From Apis mellifera (Eukaryota; Arthropoda; Insecta; Hymenoptera; Apidae): a DNA stretch of 64,000 bases. A model generated the notes under the pieces. It worked only from the letters and a program-made list of their open reading frames with translations. It had not been told where the DNA came from and made no database searches. The stretch is from positions 14,927,086 through 14,991,085 of the forward strand of contig NC_037638.1 in NCBI RefSeq assembly GCF_003254395.2. Reading direction: 5' to 3'. Of this stretch, positions 1 through 12,899 are shown in pieces. The translations under genes and the position numbers were made by a program. Positions within the stretch are counted from its first letter, which is position 1. Each line of letters opens with the position of its first letter.

Positions 1-3000
1 CAAGAAGTTTTTTTGAATATTTTTAACGTATATTGTATATACATATCCCGGCGTTCATTGTACCAATTAAAACATGCTGCAAGGTTTCGATAGATAGACA
101 GACAGGTCGATGCTTGGGGCTTCCATAATCCATTTGCAAAAGCTTTAGGCTCATATGTCTTTCGCGCAGCGAAATAATTATTGTAATTTGGGCCATGATA
201 TTGCCAACGATGCATTTTATTTTATTTTATTTTTTTTCTTAATCTTCTTTATTACATCCATGTTAAAACAAAATGCACGTTAAATTTTTCCCCCTTTATT
301 TTTCAATTACTCTCTCAACTTTGTTTGTTGGAGAAATGCTCGAAGCTTGCAAACGTCCAAGACAGTTTCCAAGTCGCGTTCTTCTTGAATTTCGAATTCG
401 TTCCGACGCACGTGAAGGTAAAGTGGAGGATCAGACGCGATCAAAAATGGATTTGGCTGGTTTAAAAATACAGCATCGATATATAAGAATGAGAGAGCGG
501 CACGTACAACTAGTGCCGTATGAACTCCCGTATTTATGACCGTCTATCGATCCTTATACGTTCATTTATTAATGCCGATGTGGGGCACTGTTAACCTTTT
601 CATATGCCGCCGCGCCTATGCTATTGCTTGCCGATCTTTTCCTCGTCTCTCCAGCCAATTTTCCAATTATTTTGCATCACTTGAAACTGAATTAACAAAC
701 ATTTCGAATGAAAAATAAAATAAATTTTCGTTTATAAAAACGTAGAGGTTAGATAATATTATCTTGTTGAACGAAGATGATACGAAAGAGAACGGAAAGT
801 TTTCGAAATGAAAGTCAGTTTGAAATCAATAAAAACTCGTCGATTGAATTCGGTCGGGGAGCGGGGTATTCCAGATAGAAAATCAAAAGGTCGACGTAAT
901 TGTTCCGATGAAATTAGATAACGGTGGACGGACGCGGGACACGCAAAGGTCTGCGGAGTAATGTGTCAAAAGGTTCCACTTAACGAGTTAGATAATTGAT
1001 AATTACGTGGCCGTACCGTGAAGAAAAGTGCAGTAGGATCTTATGCGTATGAGATTATCGGTGACTGCTACTACAAATGCAATGAATAATTAAACACGAG
1101 TCATAAACACGAGGGAAATTATACCCTCTCGAATTTGCGGACGCATGCAAAAGACGATAAAATTAGTGGTTTCGTCATTTTGATAATTGTATGAAAAGTT
1201 GCTTGATTATATCATTCGTGATTTATCGTCGGAAAAGGATTCATCGAGTTGATGAATCGTTCGTTTTCTCGAGGATTTGACGGAGCCGCTTGACGACGAC
1301 ATTGTATTCGACATCATTCGAATTCATTAAGGGGATTAGACGTGAATGAAACTTTTCTCCTCGGCAAATCGAACAATCGCTCATTTTTCTTTTTTTTTCT
1401 TTGAGTATATTATATTCAATTTAATATATTATATCATTGTTAACATTTAGGAAACAAATTCTAGAAGAAATAGTAATACGAAAATTGGAACATAAATTAT
1501 TCCTAAATTAGTCCATAAGATTTTATTTATTTTTATATCCAATATTGGTTAATATTAATTAAACTTCTAATTTGCTTAATGATCTTTTTCGTGATGATTC
1601 TTTTCTCTAAAAAATTGAAAGAATTAAATATTATTACAATGAATTATATATATTTTTTAAATTATGGAAATTTTAATTAATAAATAGATAAATTATTTTC
1701 CTTTTTCAATAACATTATTATTATTGAAATTAACGGAGATAAAAAATAATAATTATTTATAATATAAATTCATTAATTTTGATGATATCATATCGTATAA
1801 TAATATTATATAATATTTATTTGCCCGTATCTTGAATTATATTATTAAATTTCCGATGACTTGCGGATAATAATGTATATAGAGTTAAAAATAACCGATA
1901 AATTTGAATATAAAATTAAATCGAATACTTACATCTCTGAAAAATTTATGATATATAAAACTAAAAATTCAACGAATTTGCGACAATTGCAAAGTACAAT
2001 ATAAAATGAGAATAAACGACACTCCACGTTGTTCATTCATTCATTTCGACGAAATATAAATTTCCAACCGGCAATTTAAACTTAACTTTTAATTTCTGGT
2101 ACGTTTAAAACATTGTAACAGAGTAGAAGACAATGAGAAACAATTGAAGCAGACAGAATGTAAAACATTTATACGTATATATATATGTAAACTGTAACAG
2201 CCGAGAGGAATAATGAAAATTTTGAGCAATTTCATCGTTGTTGCTTTTCTCGTATCTCGTCCCAGGAAGTAATTTTCAACCGATCGAAGATTTTTCGCTT
2301 CGTCAGAGGATATAGAAGAATCCGTTTTTCCGATCGGTTGCATGGCGATGAGACGTCGAGATGACATCATCAAGAACGATATTATCTCCTCTCTCTTCCT
2401 TAGTTATATACCTCGAAGACAATTACTGTCATTGTAGCCAACTTATCAATTTTCAATTTTTTTTTCATGTATCAATCAATTTTCTCAGATCTTTTATCGA
2501 TCAAATTATAGAAGAAATTTTCTAGAAAATTTAAATAAGTGCAATAAAAAATTGTGATATTGAACATGATTTCTTATATATAATAGGATTTTTTCAACAA
2601 CTTATTCACACATAATTCATTTATTTATAGATAATTGGCGACCTTACTTTTCGAGTTCTTTGTAAAAATTTAACAAACTCATTATATATAGGTCATTTAT
2701 GTGTTTATATAAACAATTAATAATTTGCATACATTGTAGATATAAGCAGATTTCAATGATATCGAAATTTTTTTGAGAATAAATAAAAAATTAAAATCGT
2801 TAGTTACCTGTAAAAGAAAAAGTTATTAAAAATGACGAATCCTTTACGACATTATGATACCTAATCAACAGATTTGAGGTCAAAGGCACAATAAAAAAAA
2901 TTAAAATTGGCATAATATAAAAATTTGGAATTGACTAGCCAATGTGTCATAGATTCTGGGTGAAAAATGTTAAATTCATTGTTAAAGAATTATTCGTTAA

Positions 3001-5348
3001 TTGTAAAAATTGTTAATAGCTTAATAAATTGAAGAAGCCTGATTACAAGAATATACGGTTGTAAATATACGATTAGATGATGGTTGCTTTTCATTATTAT
3101 CATCAATAACACGGTCGTCATCGTCAGTGATCAGTGTGCCAGTGAAGTGAACTCGAGGATTTACGAGCCACTCGTCGCAATATCCGACTGCTCGAAATGT
3201 AACTCGTGACACAGCAGGTGCTTGAAGCGATTTAACCGACCAAAACCTCTTTTACTTTTCCAACTTTTGCTTTTTTAAGTTTTTAACCGTTTTTATCAAA
3301 TCTATTTCCGCTTGAATTTCAGAAATTATTTTTCTTATATAAACTAATGTAACGATCGAATCATCCAAGCTTTGAATTTTATTATATAAAATATTTATAA
3401 GAATCAACAAATTTGTCGACATATTTGAGAAATTATTCTAAGCAAAAAATATTATATGTGGATAATCACTTGGTGGATAAACGATATAAATTACAAATAA
3501 TCAAATTTAACTTTTAATGATAATTATTTACTTAAAGATATATATATATATTTACTATATTTTTAATTATTTATTTTGATATATAAAAATCTAACAGAAT
3601 TAGATCAAAAGGATATAAAATATAGGTTCATTTTTTCTATCTATCAAAAATCATTTTCAAAATAATTTTGATTTTAATCATTATGTAATCTAGTGTAACT
3701 CAATGTAAAATATAAGAATCAAATAGCTTGAATATATTTAATTACTTACAATACTACTTTATATTACTTTGATTCATGAATTCATATAACATTTTTTGTT
3801 CAAAATGATTTTTCAAATAAATTAACGATAAAAACGTTTGTCGATTTTTATCTGGAACACTCTTGCATATAAGCTCATTCAGCATTGTCATAAAAATCCT
3901 TCCTATTTTTCGCGGAACAATGAACAATTTCGGGAAAATTTGTCAATCATGTGAAAATATCGAAAAAAAAAAAAAGGAAGCGTCGTGCAATCGCGTTGAA
4001 ACTTAACACAGCTGGAATTCGAATTGGAAATATCGCGTGACCTTTTTTTCATCCGATATGGCGAGACGATTTCATCAATCGGAGAGAATACGAAAGAAGC
4101 GAAACAAATTGAAAGGGGAGAAGCACGGGCAAAATTAAATTTGGCCGTTTAAAATTCAAATAAATCCCGTTGAATGAAAATGGATGCAATGGATGATGAT
4201 GATTCAATGGACGAGTGGAAGCATTATCTCACGCAATAGTCACGGAGTAGTAGAAGTTGCGATTATATATAGAGAGATGGCGTGGCAGACATAATGATGG
4301 CGAAACCGTGTCAGAAAGAATAATTAAAACTGGTGAAGAACACGACCCCGATTGTGAATGAAAAGACGAACATGCTGGTCGCGGAGAAACATCCATCCTG
4401 CGTTCTGAATAGTAATCTCTTTGGCCGATTATTAATGTAAGTGGAAAGATTTAGCAAACAGAGCTGTCAGATAGCTGATCAAAGGGACGCGGCTTGCTTG
4501 AAAGTTGAAAAGATAAACATTTTTGAGAAATTGAACAAAGCGTGAGATTGAGTTTCGCCCTTGTGTAACTTCTATCTATAATTCCTGTTAACTTCAAGAA
4601 TAGAATGTTTCGTCGAGAAGAATCTTGAAAAGAGAAAACAATCTTGGCAAAGGCTTCGCGTTTGCCAGAGGAAAAGAATCGAGAAAACGAGTAATTTAAA
4701 TTTTTTATAGTCAATGAATGTTTCAGAATATTTATTACAGGTGAAGAAGAAGAAAACTGTAAAATAAAGTAGTTATAAGTAATATTCAGTAAAATCTGAA
4801 AATGATATCGATTGGCGTATGAATAGTGAAGTTAAATACGTATACTTTCTATGGAAATCAAGGCTAAATCAAGGCTAAGGCTGTACATGCATATACTTTA
4901 TACATATCATCATTATAAGTGAGCTTTTGGATCTTTATTTTTATCATTGTATATTAAAAGTTTGATTCTTTATCTTATCAACAAATAAATTAGATTATTA
5001 TTCTATTAATTAGAATTAATAGAATATTTGAAACATTTCCTAAATCTTCTCATCCGAGTACCGTTAATAAAAACAAAATATTACGCATCATTCTATTGTA
5101 TATCACACTATCAAATACATAGATAGAAAGAGGAAAGGAAACGTGTAGCGTCTTTTAAAGCGTAAAGAAAAGTCTGCAAAGCATAACGATCGGTTCCACG
5201 CCGTTTGCCAAGCAGAATAAATAAAGAGCGACGAAAAGGAAGAAGAAGAAAAAAATGGAAAGGAAGGGAACTGCACCGTAGTGACGTAACAGAGACATGG
5301 CCCGTTGAGTTGGTCAACTGCAACCCTACATATATGCTTATCGATACG

Positions 5349-5480
5349 ATTGCGCGTTGTAAACTATGCTCGGGGGGGCATATAACCGAGTAGTAGGAGT
5401 CAACGTACTATTGCTGGTCGAAAACTGAAAATATCGATGAAGGAGAAACGGTGGCGCAATGCCGGTATTCCTCCTACTAC
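5349..5480 (+). repeat. local diverged repeat, copy 1
   Basis: This segment aligns by eye with 6252-6395 in the same orientation. Shared blocks in order are a TTGCGCRTTG block, an ACC(A/G)AGTAGTA..AGTCAACGTAC block, and a GGCGCARTGCYGGTRTTC block followed by TCCT. The copies differ by substitutions and small indels, so the duplication is old. It codes for nothing recognisable, and I cannot tell whether it is a transposon remnant. Confidence 0.55.
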
Positions 5481-6251
5481 TACCCTCGTCCTCTTCGTGT
5501 CAGCTGCATACAAACGGTAAAATACTGCGTGTCAAAGTGAAATTCATCGAGACAGCTTGTATTCTTCTTTGCTGTTCGCGCATTCTCTTGTCTTGGTTTC
5601 TTCTCTGTCATGGACGACCTAATATCTCCTGTCCGTGCTTTGCTTCGGGCTGAACTTATTTTCATTTGGGTTTTAGATTTTTTTTTTTTTTTTACCTTGA
5701 AGAAACGGACAAATTTTGTCCAAGAAGATTTTTGGGAGAAATTTTGGATTTTTTTGAAGAGTAATGATTAATTTCCCTCTTTTTTCGAACATCGAATAAT
5801 TCCTGGAAAAGATCTTGATAAATATCGAGGTTTTTGGGGTTAATTTTGCAAGTGGAAATAATGAATCTCGCACACGCGAAGTTTAACTTTATACTCGAAG
5901 TTGAAACATCCATAGTCCGATTTCTATCTATCTGCTATCTATGTAAAATATTCTTTTTTTTTTTTTGTCTAACGTTGTTTCTTTATGAATCAATTAACAT
6001 AGATCCGTCAACATGGATTGAAAAATATGTAAACGTAACGTATTTTTAAGTAGAATAGAATTATAAGTAGAAAAAAATACAATTATTTGAACTTCAACGT
6101 TTGTGTTCAAAATGTGTTCAAAAACAAAAGGGAAGAATTTTTCCCCGGTATTATATTCCATGATGTGCCCCTAACGTGAATGAAGCTTATTATCCCATTT
6201 ACTGTGACTAGAGAAAGGGTCGTTTCACGAACCCTTCGTCTAATTTAGCCG

Positions 6252-6395
6252 GCGTTGCGCATTGCAGCCGTGGTCGCTCGACCAAGTAGTAAAAGTCAAC
6301 GTACGTCCGACAGAAGAATGGTGCACGTGATAGTGCATATCGACGGACGAAGAATGGCGCAGTGCTGGTGTTCTCCTTCCACTTTTCATGACGCT
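6252..6395 (+). repeat. local diverged repeat, copy 2
   Basis: Counterpart of 5349-5480, about 0.9 kb downstream and colinear with it. Just beyond it, 6467-6483 (core CTGCATTCTGAATAG) resembles 4397-4412 (CTGCGTTCTGAATAG), and 4230-4250 has a GGAGTAGTAGAAG string. A third, poorer copy may therefore lie at about 4.2-4.4 kb. Family and function are unknown. Confidence 0.5.
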
Positions 6396-9300
6396 TGGCC
6401 ACGCGAATTACGTTAGACGATTGTAGCAAAGGTGACAGGACAAAACATTGCTCGAATTCAATCCTATGCTGCATTCTGAATAGCCTGCTTCTTATCTTCT
6501 TGATCGACCTTAAAACATTCGGCCACCTCTATTATATCGGACGTTATACACCATTTGGGACAAATGGGCGATAATTTTTCATTTTATGGCTGAAAGAAAA
6601 CTTGTCGTGTAATTTCGTGTATTTTACATATTAAATTTTTAATTTCTCTATAGAAAATCAATTTGTATTACAAACAATTTAAATCAATTTCTCTTATATA
6701 ACTTAGATTCGTATTGTTCTAATTTAAAATTAATATAATCGTAAGAATAAACGTGCCATTTTTTTTATTCATTTACGATCATTCTAGTATAGAAATCCTA
6801 ATTTCATAATTCGAAAAAGTTTAATTTTATTAAAACAATATAAAATGATTAGTGGGCATATTCGTAGAAAATTTGATAGGCTGCATATTCCTAAAAAATT
6901 AAATTTCTTCTAAGATGGGGAAAAACACACATTATTATAAAATTAAATACTTATTCCAATTGTCATTGCTTTCTGTATATTACGATTTGATATTAAATTA
7001 ATTTTATCGGTTAGTAAAAAATAGAAATACGCATATTTTTAAACAGACGGAGAAATAGAAAGCAAAATTGAGAAAAATAAAGAAAGAGAGAGAGAAAGAA
7101 ATATTTATCGCTAAATGAGGCTTATTTCATTGAAAAAAATTATAGAAATAAACAGATGAGAATACTAGGAAAATGTTTTTATACGCTTTTCGAAACCATT
7201 TCAAAATTTTCTTTTTAGGTTAGGTTTGTGATCAATTTTTAAATAGAAGTAGTTTGAAACATTTACAATCGTCTTGTTTACGTGATCGAATACAATGAGA
7301 TGTACAATTACAGAGTATAGTGCTCATTTACGAATCATTAATCTACTTCTTCTTGACTTTTTATCTCTTTTCTTCTTCTTTCTCTCTCTCTCTGTAAGAT
7401 AGATTAAAAAGAGATATGATGAATGAAGTACCGTTCATTAAGAAACAAATGCGAGAGAATTAGCGTTGATTTGCTAGAATAGAATTAACATTTTCTTCAA
7501 ACCGCAACTATTCAGTTTTAAGCAGTTTTAACCTTGTTCGAGATTTATACGTCTCGTTTAATACCGTTTATTATTTAGATTAAAAATATTTGATTCTATT
7601 AATACGAGGTCTATAAATAAATGAAATAGATTTATATTTGTTAAAAATTTGTTACATCAAATATTAATAATCTTGATATGATTTGATGCTTATAATTTGA
7701 TATTATAATCATAATAAAGGAAGAAGTCAAATAGAAGCATTAGATCATCGTGTTATTAAGAACACGGTAATTCTCCTGTTTCAAGATTTATGAGTTTGAG
7801 GCCGCATTACGAACCTTTTTCTCCCGTCCTTGTATCGAAATTAATCCATGAGGTGTGAAAATTAAAAATTGTGTTCCATCGATCATTTTTATTAATTATG
7901 GGAAAAACTAAAAAGTCGAAATGTGGAAAACCGAAAGGAACAACGAACTATGCTCATCGATCAAAAGTTGTAAATGAAAATAAATTTTGTCTCAAGTATA
8001 TATTATCTAAACTTTAAACTTTAAAGATGAATATTTTGCAGTCGAATTGATTTCGAACTAACTTTTAGCAAAATGTTATCATTGTTAATAATCAAATGAT
8101 ATCGCGAATTATAGGAATAGTCAAAATTATCTATACTAGATAAGTAAAATACATTCACGAGATAATTTCCGTGCAAACGCATCCCCATCGATCAATGTCC
8201 AAATTCGTATTGCCCATTTCTGATAATGCATATACGATTGATTGATTCTTTTAATATCCAATAATTTATAATATCTAAAACTTGTCGAATCGTGATTTTT
8301 ATTTCTAACTATTTAGTCGACTTGAAGATATATCGATTCTTTCTTGTACGAAAGATTTTTCAAGTTTCTTCTGATATAAAAAGAAACACCTCAAATCTGG
8401 CAAAGAATTTCTATACCTACTTGAATAAATCGATTGAAAAACCGAACCAACCTACTAGCATCTTCGATTTTCAGACTATATGCACATATTTGTGTATCCC
8501 GTTGCATGTATTTCCACGAAGAAATTGTTCGAAAGTCCTCGAGTTTTTTTACACATAAGATATACGAACGTTTTGTCGATTTCGAATGTCATCGAAGCAT
8601 TTTGAAATATGAAGACTTGAGTGAGACACGATTTTATATCTACAATTCCACATTACACGGTTATAAAATATAATTTCATATTTTTTTATTATTACGATAG
8701 AAATTTTTTTATTTTGAAAGTTATAAGATGTAATTTGAATAGAAAGATATTATTAAAATCGATTAATAATATCAGAATAATTTAAGGAAGAGAAAATATA
8801 CCGCGTTGCAGAAACACGCGTTATCTTGGGAGTAAACGAATAAAAGAAGCTCCGTTTTTGAAGGAACGATCGATAAAGCTATAAAACGGTTTCCACGAAT
8901 GCGAACTAAACAAAAGTTACGCATATAAAACTAATAGAACGATTCGAGGAAATAGGTTGCTCTATTATCTTTTGAAATTTTCCACAAAAGCAAAAACATT
9001 ATAAATTAATTAAAAGGAAACAGTCAATACAAATCAATGATTCATCAGAAAATCTATTACCACTATTTTCATCAATATTTTAGAATATTTTATAATATAT
9101 ATCAATGATATGTAAATATTTTCGGAAATAATTTTGTTTTTGCTTTCTTTCATCTAATAAATTGTTTTCCTTTAAATTTCCATCACATATAGAGAATTTA
9201 ATATACAGATAATATCAATCGTCGAAATAAAATATAAAGCGATAAGAATCTCAACACTCAATTTATCGAAGAAAATTGTGGAGGAAAAAGCTTATTGTAA

Positions 9301-9649
9301 GATATTTTTTTTTTCATAAAGAATCATAGAAATCATATCTGTCCATACGTTCAACTATCTCTCCAAACGATCAAGAATCACACTACTATCTATTGAAAAT
9401 TTCCTGGTAGTGATATCATTGAGAAAAAGCGTGGGAATAATATAGCTAAATTTTGCTCTATTATGCTTCGATGACATTCACAGATATTATCTAAAATATT
9501 TGATAAGAAAAGAAATTTTTGTTAAATTATCCAACTTCTTCTAATCTATTCTCAAGATGATTTCAGGAACAATACGATAATCTTCCGGTCAATTTCTCTC
9601 TCACCTTGTCAATTGGCATTGAAGGGCACGCACGACAGAGGTTCCAGAA

Positions 9650-10150
9650 TGAACCAATCATGAGGCCGCGGTGTGTGGGGCAGTGGAACAGTAGTGACAC
9701 ACAGCCGCTGCAGTAGCGACGGGGCCGTTTAGACGACAGACACAGTCGTCAGGCCAGGTTGATTTCCTCCCGAGGAAAAGGCTCCTCGGTGTCAACGATG
9801 CAGCTACACTTGCTTCACTTCCCTCTTCCTCTTCTACTCTTCTCTTCCTCACCACCACCACCTCCGTTCTACCACTTTCTCCTACCTCCACTGTCCTTCC
9901 TCCTCTTCTGCCACCCGTGGCTTTACTCCTGCTCCTTCTCCCTTCAAGGAAGTATTCGCGAACGGTGATCGGACGTTCGGCTTGTGCTCCGTCTGAGTAT
10001 ACGTGAGTACACGTATGTACAAGTGCACGAGGATGAAGGACGTGTATGTGCGCGCGCGCGCTCGCGCGCGTATTCAGTGCATGCGTGCGAGTAATGGATG
10101 TAGAACGTCGGTGTACGAGCCGCCAGCGTGGCGATGCCATAGCGAGAGAG
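9650..10150. promoter_or_regulatory. CpG-rich island, possible promoter or first exon
   Basis: A block of much higher GC and CpG content than the surrounding DNA, with pyrimidine-rich runs on the plus strand at about 9.80-9.95 kb and an alternating CG tract at 10049-10071. A GTGAGT donor-like site follows TATAC near 10009. In insect genomes such islands often mark promoters or 5' UTRs. The strand and the gene served cannot be decided. A long minus-strand open frame here (9658-10191) is low complexity and I do not call it. Confidence 0.35.
10049..10071. repeat. alternating GC/CG tract
   Basis: Nearly pure alternating purine-pyrimidine run of GC dinucleotides interrupted by one CT step, inside the 9.65-10.15 kb island. 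Such tracts can adopt Z-form DNA; that is a general property, not shown here. Confidence 0.85.
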
Positions 10151-11133
10151 TGGAGAAGAAAGAACAGAGAAAGAGAAATAATGTGTGTCAATATCGTATA
10201 ATAGATAAAATGGAAAAGACAAGAAAAGGAAAGTAGTAGGTGTCTATAACAATTCGTCCAAAGATATATTTTTAACCCTTTGTGTCTACTTATATTCGAA
10301 CTGGATTATAATATTTTTAAGTATTCATTTGATTAATAAAAAATAGGTGTTCGTTCACAAAATAAATTTAAATAATTTTTATTGGTAATTGATATAAAGA
10401 ATTTATTTATTATATTTGACTCAGATTGTTGTAAAAAAAGTAGGATATCGTCAATCATATTTTATTCGATATATTAAAATTATAAAAAGATATGAAAAAA
10501 AAAATAAAAAAATCACGTAAGGTAATTTTATTAAAATTTTGTCAGATTGATAATTAATCATAAATGTGATAATAATCAAGAATGAAAAGGATTAAACTAA
10601 ATTAAATGAAAAACAAGAGGATAGAAGAAAACGGATAGATTGCAGGAAACAAGGTTAGGGGTGGGTCGTATTCGAAGCCTACCACTCCATCGTCTTCGTT
10701 GTTAAGGTTTCTGCTTTCTTCCTGCAGAGCAATATATATTTTCCTCTTCTCTTTCAATTTTCAATTTCGCATGTATTTTTCCCTGTCTCTCTCTTCTCTT
10801 TTTTTTTTATCTCTTTCACCTTATTTGGCGATGATAATTATCCAGAAGAATGGTTATCTCGTAATAATGATTCGCTGGTGAATGGTGCAGTCTAGAGCGT
10901 TGGCCCGGCGTGATGTTCACCGGCTGAAATTCACTGCATCCGGAAGCAATCTTTTCGCGTGCGTACGTGCGTGCATTTGATAACGCGTGTGTATTCCGGA
11001 ACGGAGACAGCGGCCTTAGTCGGTAGGGGCCGTAGATTAAACGCGACACACACGACGATAATACACGGTAAAGATAAAAGCACGAGAAAACAACGTTCGT
11101 TCGTTATGTACCGGTGTCTTTCGGCTGAGTACA

Positions 11134-11163
11134 CTCTCTCTCTCTCTCTTTCTCTCTCTCTCC
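11134..11163. repeat. CT dinucleotide microsatellite
   Basis: Interrupted CT repeat of about 30 bp. The same tract read on the other strand is a GA repeat, the type bound by GAGA-factor-like proteins in insect promoters. It lies between two CpG-rich islands, so a promoter role is possible but not shown. Confidence 0.85.
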
Positions 11164-11287
11164 CCTCCCTTTTCTCTTTCTCTTTTTCCTACGCGTCTCT
11201 CCGGAATTCTTTCTAAGAGCATTAACGACTTGTGCTAACGTTTGGCTGGAAATCCAGGCAATCGACGAAAAGAAATAAAAACGAGAA

Positions 11288-11410
11288 AGATAGAGAGAGA
11301 GACAAAGAAAGAAAGAAGAAGAGAGACTTGAGAGAAAGAGAGAGAGAAAGGAAGATAGATAGATAGATAGATAAATTGATAGATAAATAGATAGACAGAT
11401 AGATATATAC
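11288..11410. repeat. GA-rich tract followed by a GATA/GACA microsatellite
   Basis: A purine-only GA/GAAA run from about 11288 to 11352 passes into tandem GATA units, with variant GACA and AAAT units, to about 11407 and then a TATA-rich stretch. It is simple sequence with no coding potential, immediately upstream of the island at 11466. Confidence 0.85.
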
Positions 11411-11465
11411 GTATATATGTATAAGTAGGTATATATATAATATGTATATAGTATAACGTTATATA

Positions 11466-11760
11466 TTACAAGTAACGATGCAAAGCAACACTCAGACGCG
11501 TTGTACGAACGGAATAACGAGACGGAGGGCAGAGCGAGAACGGAATCGTGAGAGGCACTGGTCTCACCGTCGCACCGATCGCACCAACGACGTTGCGTAG
11601 AGCGCCGCGTCGCCGGCGAGACGGTTCGACGGTAGAAGGGGTTGCCAGAGCGCAGGCGCCCAACCGGATCGGGTCGATAGTCCGCAACGTTACTCCCTGT
11701 TTTCCCTCTCTTTCTTCAGTCGAATTCTCTCTTTCTCGTTCTTTCTCGTCCTTCGTAACT
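11466..11760. promoter_or_regulatory. CpG-rich island, possible promoter or first exon
   Basis: About 300 bp of dense CpG DNA in an otherwise AT-rich region, with open frames on both strands that are arginine- or serine-rich consequences of composition. A pyrimidine-rich plus strand runs on to about 12.25 kb. I read it as a promoter or 5' UTR of an unidentified gene or non-coding RNA; the strand is uncertain. Confidence 0.35.
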
Positions 11761-12669
11761 CTCCCTCTCTCTAACCTTTGGTTGTTCTTCGTTGCTCCTT
11801 ACATCAGACTTCCGATTCTTCGTTACATTTTTACCATTTTTGCCATTCTTCTTTTTCACTTTGTTATTGCTTTTACTCTATAACTTCTTATTTGTTTTTT
11901 CTTTCGTTCTTTCTACTATTTTTCAATTACATATCTTCTCTTAATTCTTTATATCGAGAAGGTAAATTCATTTCCACAATCTGTCTCTTTCATCTCTTTA
12001 TTCGAATCCTTTCTAAATTTTTGTTGCCATTTCTCTGTTCTTTCTTCTTCGTATGATTGTATATTTTCCCTTTCATACCAACATGTTTTATTCTTTTTCC
12101 TTTTCTTTTTCTATCTTTTTTTTTTGTACTGTTTTTGTTACACCATCTGTCAGTTGTCTAGTTTTTTGTTTTTCTCATTCTCTTTCTTTTTCTCTCTCAT
12201 TTCTTGTACCTAAGGGTTTTTGTCTCCATTCAGTCACCGTTTCTCTTTGATGATATCCCTCAGGTGCATACATTTTTGAAATGCATTTTCAATCGTGATG
12301 AAAATCATGCTCTCCAAGATCTCTTATCCTTCCATGATAATATTTCAATTATTTAAATCTAATCACATTTTAAATTATTTTCTATTCTTTGCAAAAGTTT
12401 CATTAATTTAATTTAATATTTCAAAAATTATCTGCCTATGCAACGTCAATATCCTGATCTCTTCGATATCCTTTAATATTCGCTTTAATATAAAATTTGT
12501 CGAAACATTCGCATATTTCATTTTTTGTTAAAAAACAATAATATGCGTGATAATTTTCATATTATTTTCAGAATATTATTCTCGTTCTATAGAGGATTTC
12601 TTGCGTTAAATTTCCATCGTCTTATCCTGGCGTGCGAGATTTTCTCGTTTTTCCACAACGCTCTCCTCT

Positions 12670-12860
12670 TCTTCCTTGCTATCTCCCACCCCGTGCTGCA
12701 CCACGCGCGTTAGGGAGGCACTCGATCGTGCGTCTTTCTTCCTCTTTCAACTGTTAGTCGTCTCACTATATTCGCGTAGTCGGCGCCACTATGTCGAGCC
12801 AGCGTCGCGACGCTGCTAACCTTTCTGCGGATGCAGATATAGGCATGTTTGCGGCGTTTC
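12670..12860. promoter_or_regulatory. third CpG-rich island
   Basis: Short GC-rich block with several CpG-rich hexamers and no open frame worth calling. With the islands at 9.65 and 11.47 kb it forms a 3.2-kb cluster, which suggests one regulated promoter region rather than three unrelated blocks. This is inference from composition only. Confidence 0.3.
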
Positions 12861-12899
12861 GAGCTTCGACCACTATTTCTAATGTTTATCACTGTTCAC

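Larger units (their letters stand above)
1..9640. other. AT-rich intergenic or intronic DNA, no supported gene
   Basis: No open frame here combines coding-like composition with a protein family or phase-compatible splice sites. The longest frames are about 60-95 codons, are AT-driven, and several begin at TTG or GTG rather than ATG. Moderately GC-richer patches occur near 0.36-0.44, 0.84-1.1, 2.2-2.4, 3.08-3.2 and 4.2-6.5 kb; they could be non-coding RNA exons or fragments of a neighbouring gene outside the window. The only internal structure I can define is the diverged repeat at 5.35 and 6.25 kb, listed separately. Confidence 0.6.

Noticed and set aside
3021..3212. Minus-strand frame with an acidic DDDD stretch
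   Set aside because: Begins at GTG, has no family resemblance, and no phase-compatible partner exon was found.
9658..10191. 177-codon minus-strand open frame
   Set aside because: Low complexity (Arg/Glu/Ser/Val runs) mirroring a pyrimidine-rich CpG island; the plus strand is also open there. No domain and no splice support.
11548..11883. 111-codon plus-strand frame in a CpG island
   Set aside because: Composition-driven Arg/Ser-rich start, then Phe/Leu-rich pyrimidine tract; open on both strands with no conserved feature.
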